Both the position numbers and the translations under genes were made by a program. Source: Candidatus Symbiothrix dinenymphae (GTDB taxonomy: Bacteria; Bacteroidota; Bacteroidia; Bacteroidales; Azobacteroidaceae). From it: a stretch of 54,776 bases of DNA. Positions 50,625 through 54,776 of the stretch are shown in pieces. The stretch's first letter is position 1; each line of letters starts with the position of its first letter. Location: positions 1 to 54,776 of the forward strand of contig BBRT01000096.1 in the NCBI GenBank assembly GCA_001417715.1. Reading direction: 5' to 3'. A model generated the notes under the pieces. The model did not search any database. It saw nothing but the letters and a program-made list of their open reading frames with translations, and was not told where the DNA came from.

Positions 50625-51328
50625 TAGTAGCAAAAGATTTAGTCAAGCGGTTTGGGGATAAAGTCGCGTTGGATATTCCCGAACTGACGGTGGAAAAAGG
50701 CACTCTGTTGGGTCTGGTGGGCAATAATGGCGCAGGGAAGACGACCTTGTTTCGCCTCGTTTTGGATTTACTGAAAGCCGATTCGGGCTATGTACAGAGC
50801 AATGGCGCGGATGTCAGCCAATCGGAAGATTGGAAAGCATACACCGGCTCGTTCATCGACAACCGGTTTTTGATTGATTTCCTCACGCCGGAAGAGTATT
50901 TTTCGTTCGTGGGTACCACCTACGGTTTGTCGAAAGAGGAATTGGATGCCCGCCTGTCCGCTTTCGAGCGTTTTATGAACGGCGAGATATTTGGGCAAAA
51001 GAAATACATCCGCAATTTTTCGGCAGGCAACAAGCAAAAAATAGGCATCATCGCCGCCATGATGATTCAGCCGGAGGTGCTGATATTGGACGAGCCGTTC
51101 AATTTCCTCGACCCCTCATCGCAAATCGAAATCCGAAATATGATACAAAAAATGAACCGGGAACGCCAAACAACAGTGCTAATTTCCAGCCACAACCTGA
51201 GTTACACCACCGACATCGCCACACGAATGGTGCTCTTGGAACGCGGCTCCATCCTCAAAGACAAGGCTAATTCGCCCGAAACGATTGCCGAGTTAAACAG
51301 TTATTTCATTGAGAGAGCTAATGATTGA
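50621..51328 (+). CDS. ABC transporter ATP-binding protein
   Basis: A 235-aa ATPase with Walker A GNNGAGKT at 34-41, the signature-like [12 protein letters not shown], Walker [14 protein letters not shown] and an H-loop SSHN. Typical of ABC-2 exporters of Bacteroidota. It is coupled to the truncated permease. Confidence 0.92.
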   Translation: MIVAKDLVKRFGDKVALDIPELTVEKGTLLGLVGNNGAGKTTLFRLVLDLLKADSGYVQSNGADVSQSEDWKAYTGSFIDNRFLIDFLTPEEYFSFVGTTYGLSKEELDARLSAFERFMNGEIFGQKKYIRNFSAGNKQKIGIIAAMMIQPEVLILDEPFNFLDPSSQIEIRNMIQKMNRERQTTVLISSHNLSYTTDIATRMVLLERGSILKDKANSPETIAELNSYFIERAND

Positions 51329-51651
51329 TTGGTAGACGCAACTTTTGCAAAATTATTGCCTCATGCCAAAGTCCACCCACATTCTTTATGTCTGTTTGAA
51401 AAATATCGTACCTTTGCACAATCTTTTTTCAAAATAATGTGGAAAGAGAGCAGAAATGTTAAAATAATAGAAAAGCGTTAGCTTATTCTTGCACTTTGAA
51501 ACGACCAATTTTAAAAGAGCCCGCAAGTATATAAGTATTGATGTTCGCGCGTTGCGTGGGGCGTTTACTTATTTTGCGGGTGAGGTGCTTGGTCGTACCT
51601 AAAGTGCAGGTAATGACATAGTTCCACGCTTTTCGTTTGTAATAAAACGAA
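51329..51651 (+). other. Intergenic region with a promoter element
   Basis: About 320 bases without a clear gene. TACCTTTGC at 51409-51417 is a -7 element. It is followed by a 14-codon open frame (51437-51481, MWKESRNVKIIEKR) of doubtful meaning. The rest, up to the HTH gene, shows no feature I can name; it may be a long leader. Confidence 0.5.
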
Positions 51652-51960
51652 ATGGATGCAATGAGCAAGATACACATAGGCGAGGCAATTCGGCAGAAGG
51701 TAAAGGAACGTGGGCTACACGTGACCGACTTTGCCGATGCCATATACTGCACCCGGGCCAATATATACGCCATTTTCAAGCGCAAAAGCATTGATATTGA
51801 ACAACTAAAACGGATATCCGAAGTTCTGAATTTCGATTTTCTTGCCATTTACAGCACCCCGCAACCAAAATATCTGGTGCTTCTCGAAGTGGATGAGCAA
51901 AGTCTCCAAAAATTTGCAAGCGACAAGTCAGTCATTCTCATCAAAAAAATAGCAGAATAG
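51652..51960 (+). CDS. XRE-type helix-turn-helix regulator
   Basis: A 102-aa protein with a Cro/C1-like HTH (about 8-62: IGEAIRQKVKERGLHVTDFA, then CTRANIYAIFKRKSIDIEQL) and a short C-terminal tail (YLVLLEVDEQSLQKF). ATG 51652 is used; ATG 51661 is equally possible. It precedes the SPFH operon by 145 bases, and inverted repeats between them may be its operator. Confidence 0.8.
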   Translation: MDAMSKIHIGEAIRQKVKERGLHVTDFADAIYCTRANIYAIFKRKSIDIEQLKRISEVLNFDFLAIYSTPQPKYLVLLEVDEQSLQKFASDKSVILIKKIAE

Positions 51961-51962
51961 CG

Positions 51963-51990
51963 CAAAGTGTCAAATATTTTTAACACTTTG
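51963..51990. promoter_or_regulatory. Inverted repeat between HTH gene and SPFH operon
   Basis: CAAAGTGT at 51963-51970 pairs with ACACTTTG at 51983-51990. A similar half (CAACACTTTTTTGAGG) follows at 52025-52040. These could be HTH binding sites upstream of the operon promoter (52061) or a weak terminator of the HTH gene. Confidence 0.45.
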
Positions 51991-52060
51991 AGGCAAATCA
52001 TGGGGGATAGTGTATAAACATTTTCAACACTTTTTTGAGGGGTAAATGGCTGAAATGCAG

Positions 52061-52069
52061 TACCTTTGC
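52061..52069 (+). promoter_or_regulatory. -7 promoter element for the SPFH operon
   Basis: TACCTTTGC, 35 bases before the first gene of the operon. Confidence 0.68.
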
Positions 52070-52104
52070 AGCCGAAAAATTTAATAATTTAAAAATATTT
52101 TTTT

Positions 52105-52779
52105 ATGGAAGTAGTTATTTTTTTGCTCATAGTAGCAGCAGTAGGGTATTTTGTACTTAGTGCAGACCCCAAAGAGTTTAAAGAGCGTTGTAAAGGTCGA
52201 ACGGATGACCAGAAAAAAGCTCTTAGGTACTTTATGGTTGACGGTTGTTTGAAAAAGACCGTCAATGATGAAGAGTATGATGCTTTGGTAACATCGTATG
52301 TTACAGAGTTAAATGCTAAACAAAAAGGAATGGACAAAATCGGTTTGGATGAGTCGCAACTCAAAGAAATTGAACCTGTTCATTTTGAGCATTATTGTTT
52401 TGATGGGAAAAAGAATTTTTCCAAACCAGGGAAAGATGGTAAGTACCGTAGTTCTGCTTATCAGATTTCATGGTTGTTTTTCAGTTCATCGCAAGTTTAT
52501 TTGTATCAAATTACATTTAACATGGACGAAGATGGTAAAAAAGAGACGACCGAAGAGTATTTCTACAAGGACATTACCAATTTTTCCACTTCGAGCGATA
52601 CTGTAGAAACTCCGTATTGGGATCCTAAGGCGAAGAAATCCATATTAAAAAATGTGGATAGCAACCGTTTCCGTCTTGTTGTGCCGGGAGATTCATTCTA
52701 TTGTGCTATGGAACAGAATGATTATACTGAAAGAGCAATACAAGGGATGAAAGCGAAGTTGCGCGAAAAGAAAGGCTAA
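52105..52779 (+). CDS. Membrane-anchored protein of unknown function
   Basis: A 224-aa protein with an N-terminal membrane anchor (VVIFLLIVAAVGYFVLS) and a soluble, mostly beta-rich body (YRSSAYQISWLFFSSSQVYL; EEYFYKDITNFSTSSDTVE), which somewhat resembles PH-like domains of small Bacteroidota proteins. No family can be assigned. First gene of the operon with the YidD-like and SPFH genes (five bases to the next). Confidence 0.62.
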   Translation: MEVVIFLLIVAAVGYFVLSADPKEFKERCKGRTDDQKKALRYFMVDGCLKKTVNDEEYDALVTSYVTELNAKQKGMDKIGLDESQLKEIEPVHFEHYCFDGKKNFSKPGKDGKYRSSAYQISWLFFSSSQVYLYQITFNMDEDGKKETTEEYFYKDITNFSTSSDTVETPYWDPKAKKSILKNVDSNRFRLVVPGDSFYCAMEQNDYTERAIQGMKAKLREKKG

Positions 52780-52784
52780 AATGG

Positions 52785-53222
52785 ATGCCTGAAGAAATGC
52801 CCAGCCGGTTTGAACAAGACACAGCGCGAACCTATTGTTGTGAGCGTGAATTGTTGAGACCCAAGACGGATGTTAAAACAGCAGTGAAAGGAATTTTAAT
52901 TTTGGAAACATCGGTTATTATCGTTTCACTTAGTTTATATCTCTTTTTGAACCGGCTGAGCATTTCTTTTCGGACTGTTTATTCAATCACAGGAGCAATA
53001 TTGCCGCTATTCTTTTTAAAGAAAATATTGGTGACGGCGGTTGAATTATACCAGCATTATGCGCCGGAAGACGTGCGCCGACGATGTGTGTGTATGCCAA
53101 CTTGCTCCGAATACGCCATATTGGCGTTGCGAAAATATGGTGTCATCAAAGGGTTGTATAAAATATATGGACGTCTTACAAAAAAATGCAAAGGAAGTAT
53201 TTATAGTATTGATTATCCTTAA
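52785..53222 (+). CDS. YidD-like domain protein with N-terminal membrane segments
   Basis: A 145-aa protein. Two membrane segments (about 27-47 and 63-80) precede a YidD-type core: CVCMPTCSEYAILALRKYGV, then KGLYKIYGRLTKKCKG (about 100-140). YidD helps membrane protein insertion by YidC in bacteria and is normally about 75-85 aa without such a segment pair. Embedded between genes of unknown function it is more likely a specialised paralogue than the housekeeping copy. Confidence 0.78.
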   Translation: MPEEMPSRFEQDTARTYCCERELLRPKTDVKTAVKGILILETSVIIVSLSLYLFLNRLSISFRTVYSITGAILPLFFLKKILVTAVELYQHYAPEDVRRRCVCMPTCSEYAILALRKYGVIKGLYKIYGRLTKKCKGSIYSIDYP

Positions 53223-53237
53223 AAAAACAAAAAAAAA

Positions 53238-54419
53238 ATGGGAGTATTTAATAAACAACGCACTGACGGACAGACGTATGACGGTCAGGGCGAAGAACGC
53301 AAAGGGCTGATAGATGTTATCAAGTATAACGGAGAAACGGATGAGATTGTTTGGAAATTTCCGTATGAAAACATTTCTACAGCAGCCCAATTAGTGGTAA
53401 ATCAAAGTCAAGAAGCTGTCTTTTTAAAAGGTGGTGCTGTTTGCGACATATTTGGTCCCGGCACAAAAACCTTGTCTGCAAACAATATTCCTGTTTTGCA
53501 GAAACTCATCAACTTGCCGTTTGGCGGAAAAACGCCCTTTACGGCAGAGGTCTGGTACGTCAGCAAAACCGTCCGCCGTAATCTGAAATTTGGGACATCT
53601 CACCCCATTGACTTGTTAGACCCGCTCTACAATGTTTCTGTTCCGGTCAGGTCGTTTGGCGAATATGGCATTCAGGTGACCGATTCATCCGCCTTTTTGA
53701 CACAGATGGTGGGAACACTGCATCTTTTCACTACCGAAGATATTATTGAACAGTTTCAATCATTAATTGTGCGAAAACTTTCCACGTGTATCAGCAAATT
53801 TATTCTGCAAAAGGAAATTACCGTTGTGAAAATCAGTGCCTATTTGGATGATATTTCCAACTATGTGCGCGATGCCATCAATGAAGAATTTGAGCAATAC
53901 GGACTTCGTATCAGTAATTTTGATGTAGCATCCGTTAATTTTGACAAGGCAGACCCCAATGTAAAAAAGATACTCGATTCTCAATCGGAAGCATCGAAAC
54001 GCCGGATGGAAGGCTACAACTATCAGCAAGAACGTCAATTTGACATCATGCAAGGTGCAGCCCAAAACGAAGGTAGCGCAGGGCAGATGATGGGCGCAGG
54101 CATGGGGCTTGGAATGGGCGTAGGCGTTGGTGGTGTGTTTGGCTCTCAAATGGGAAATATCGCCGGAGCTGTAAACCAAGCACAACCGACATCCGTGCCA
54201 CCCCCTCCCCCCACTTCGACAATGTTCCATGTGATGATAAATAATGTGCAACAAGGTGCGTATGATATACCTGCAATTCAGCAGATGGTTCAAAGTGGGC
54301 AAATTGTTCGCGAATCATACGTTTGGAAAACCGGAATGCCACAATGGGCAAAAGCCGGCGATTGCGCAGAGTTGCAACATCTGTTTGCATCAGTGCCACC
54401 TCCACCTCCAATTGTTTAA
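53238..54419 (+). CDS. SPFH-domain protein with C-terminal GYF_2 domain
   Basis: A 393-aa protein. Residues about 15-260 are an SPFH/band-7-type domain of the virion-core-protein-like class (GLIDVIKYNGETDEIVWKFP; ISNYVRDAINEEFEQYGLRI). A Gly/Met-rich linker (GQMMGAGMGLGMGVGVGG) and a Pro run lead to a GYF_2 domain (about 325-385, GAYDIPAIQQMVQSGQIVRE; W residues). No membrane segment. Such proteins form scaffolds at membranes; B. subtilis YdjI is a related example acting with zinc-ribbon and PspA proteins. The next gene (54438) starts 18 bases later. Confidence 0.82.
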   Translation: MGVFNKQRTDGQTYDGQGEERKGLIDVIKYNGETDEIVWKFPYENISTAAQLVVNQSQEAVFLKGGAVCDIFGPGTKTLSANNIPVLQKLINLPFGGKTPFTAEVWYVSKTVRRNLKFGTSHPIDLLDPLYNVSVPVRSFGEYGIQVTDSSAFLTQMVGTLHLFTTEDIIEQFQSLIVRKLSTCISKFILQKEITVVKISAYLDDISNYVRDAINEEFEQYGLRISNFDVASVNFDKADPNVKKILDSQSEASKRRMEGYNYQQERQFDIMQGAAQNEGSAGQMMGAGMGLGMGVGVGGVFGSQMGNIAGAVNQAQPTSVPPPPPTSTMFHVMINNVQQGAYDIPAIQQMVQSGQIVRESYVWKTGMPQWAKAGDCAELQHLFASVPPPPPIV

Positions 54420-54437
54420 TTTCTAATTTAAAGTATT

Positions 54438-54776
54438 ATGTCAAATAAGAAAATCAATATTGTAGCAAATGTTATACTTCCGGCAGTTGTAATAGTGATA
54501 ACTGCAAGTCTGTTTTTCATGTTTCGTCCGGAAGAAACAACGACTTTGTTTTACCTCAATTTAGGGTACACAATTTTTCTTGAAGCAATCTTTTTCGGCT
54601 ATATCAATCTGATGTATAGTAAGATAAAGAGTTTTTCCACACCGTTTTATGCCGTTTTCGGAATATTATATTACGCCCTATTTTGGGTTTGGGACGGCGA
54701 TTTTGTATATTCTTTTTTTCTACCTGCTCTCTGGGGGTGTTAGTTTGCTGGTCAATCTTATTAACAATCTGCTCAA
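54438..54776 (+). CDS. Paralogue of the coiled-coil membrane protein, 5' part (partial, possibly frameshifted)
   Basis: From ATG 54438 the frame reads MSNKKINIVAN, then is identical to the N-terminus of the 49057-49782 gene for 64 residues through the 193-bp repeat, and then diverges. As written it stops at TAG 54741-54743 after FLPALWGC. A frame change near 54690 would continue as ILYILFFYLLSGGVSLLVNL to the window end, a convincing membrane helix, so a frameshift or sequence error is likely. Confidence 0.65.
54474..54666. repeat. 193-bp inverted repeat, right copy
   Basis: Exact reverse complement of 49587-49779. The two copies face each other across 4,694 bases. Confidence 0.92.

Noticed and set aside
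51483..51848. - strand open frame across the HTH gene
   Set aside because: It overlaps the HTH coding sequence in antisense and has no domain of its own.
1..54776. Integrated prophage or plasmid segment
   Set aside because: No integrase, capsid, terminase or replication gene is seen; the region mixes housekeeping genes with PULs and small accessory modules.

Overview
The window is a stretch of chromosome from a Bacteroidota bacterium, most likely an uncultured member of the Bacteroidales. Support comes from two SusC/SusD pairs, many lipoproteins with a Cys lipobox, and repeated -7 promoter elements of the Bacteroides type (TAnnTTTG, usually TACCTTTGC) just upstream of genes. I see no rRNA, tRNA or CRISPR array.

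Layout. (1) 1-11.5 kb: glycan catabolism genes on the + strand: the end of an upstream gene with a carbohydrate-binding tail, a GH127 protein, a divergent nucleoside-hydrolase-like lipoprotein, a GH2 enzyme, a Tat-exported Gfo/Idh/MocA oxidoreductase and a HEAT-repeat protein with two DUF1080 (3-keto-glycoside hydrolase) domains. (2) 11.5-13.4 kb: an AbiE-type toxin-antitoxin pair between 34-bp direct repeats. (3) 13.4-21.4 kb, - strand: a starch-type Sus locus (SusC, SusD, SusE/F-like, GH13 amylase). (4) 21.4-24.3 kb, - strand: an unusual four-gene operon (vWA-like lipoprotein, membrane protein, DUF3990 ADP-ribosyltransferase-like protein, DUF3791). (5) 24.3-25.4 kb, + strand: RidA and a RelE-type toxin-antitoxin pair. 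(6) 25.4-33.3 kb, - strand: a second PUL (IPT/NHL lipoprotein, SusC, SusD, DUF1735 lipoprotein). (7) 33.4-40.1 kb, + strand: UvrD/PcrA helicase, ADP-ribosylglycohydrolase, a single-chain type IIG restriction-modification enzyme, and a FabK/nitronate-monooxygenase-like protein. (8) 40-44.2 kb, - strand housekeeping: yceD-rpmF-fabH-era and murF. (9) 44.2-47.4 kb, - strand: a NYN nuclease, an IS30-family element, and a duplicated two-gene module with one truncated copy. (10) 47.4-48.4 kb: xseB-ispD. (11) 48.4-54.8 kb: a rearranged region with a 193-bp perfect inverted repeat, a duplicated 3' piece of rpmF, a 5'-truncated ABC permease with its ATPase, an HTH regulator, and an SPFH/GYF_2, YidD-like and zinc-ribbon/TPR gene set.

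The most notable feature is the pair of 193-bp inverted repeats at 49587-49779 and 54474-54666. Flipping the 4.7 kb between them would rebuild a full-length membrane coiled-coil gene and join two half-operons into one five-gene operon. Other notable signals are a 13-base G tract that decides which of two start codons is in frame in a PUL lipoprotein, a shared promoter-proximal element in front of both PULs, and three classes of short dispersed repeat that lie inside coding sequence and are translated in frame. The region-11 rearrangement could also be an assembly chimera, which only read-level data can exclude.
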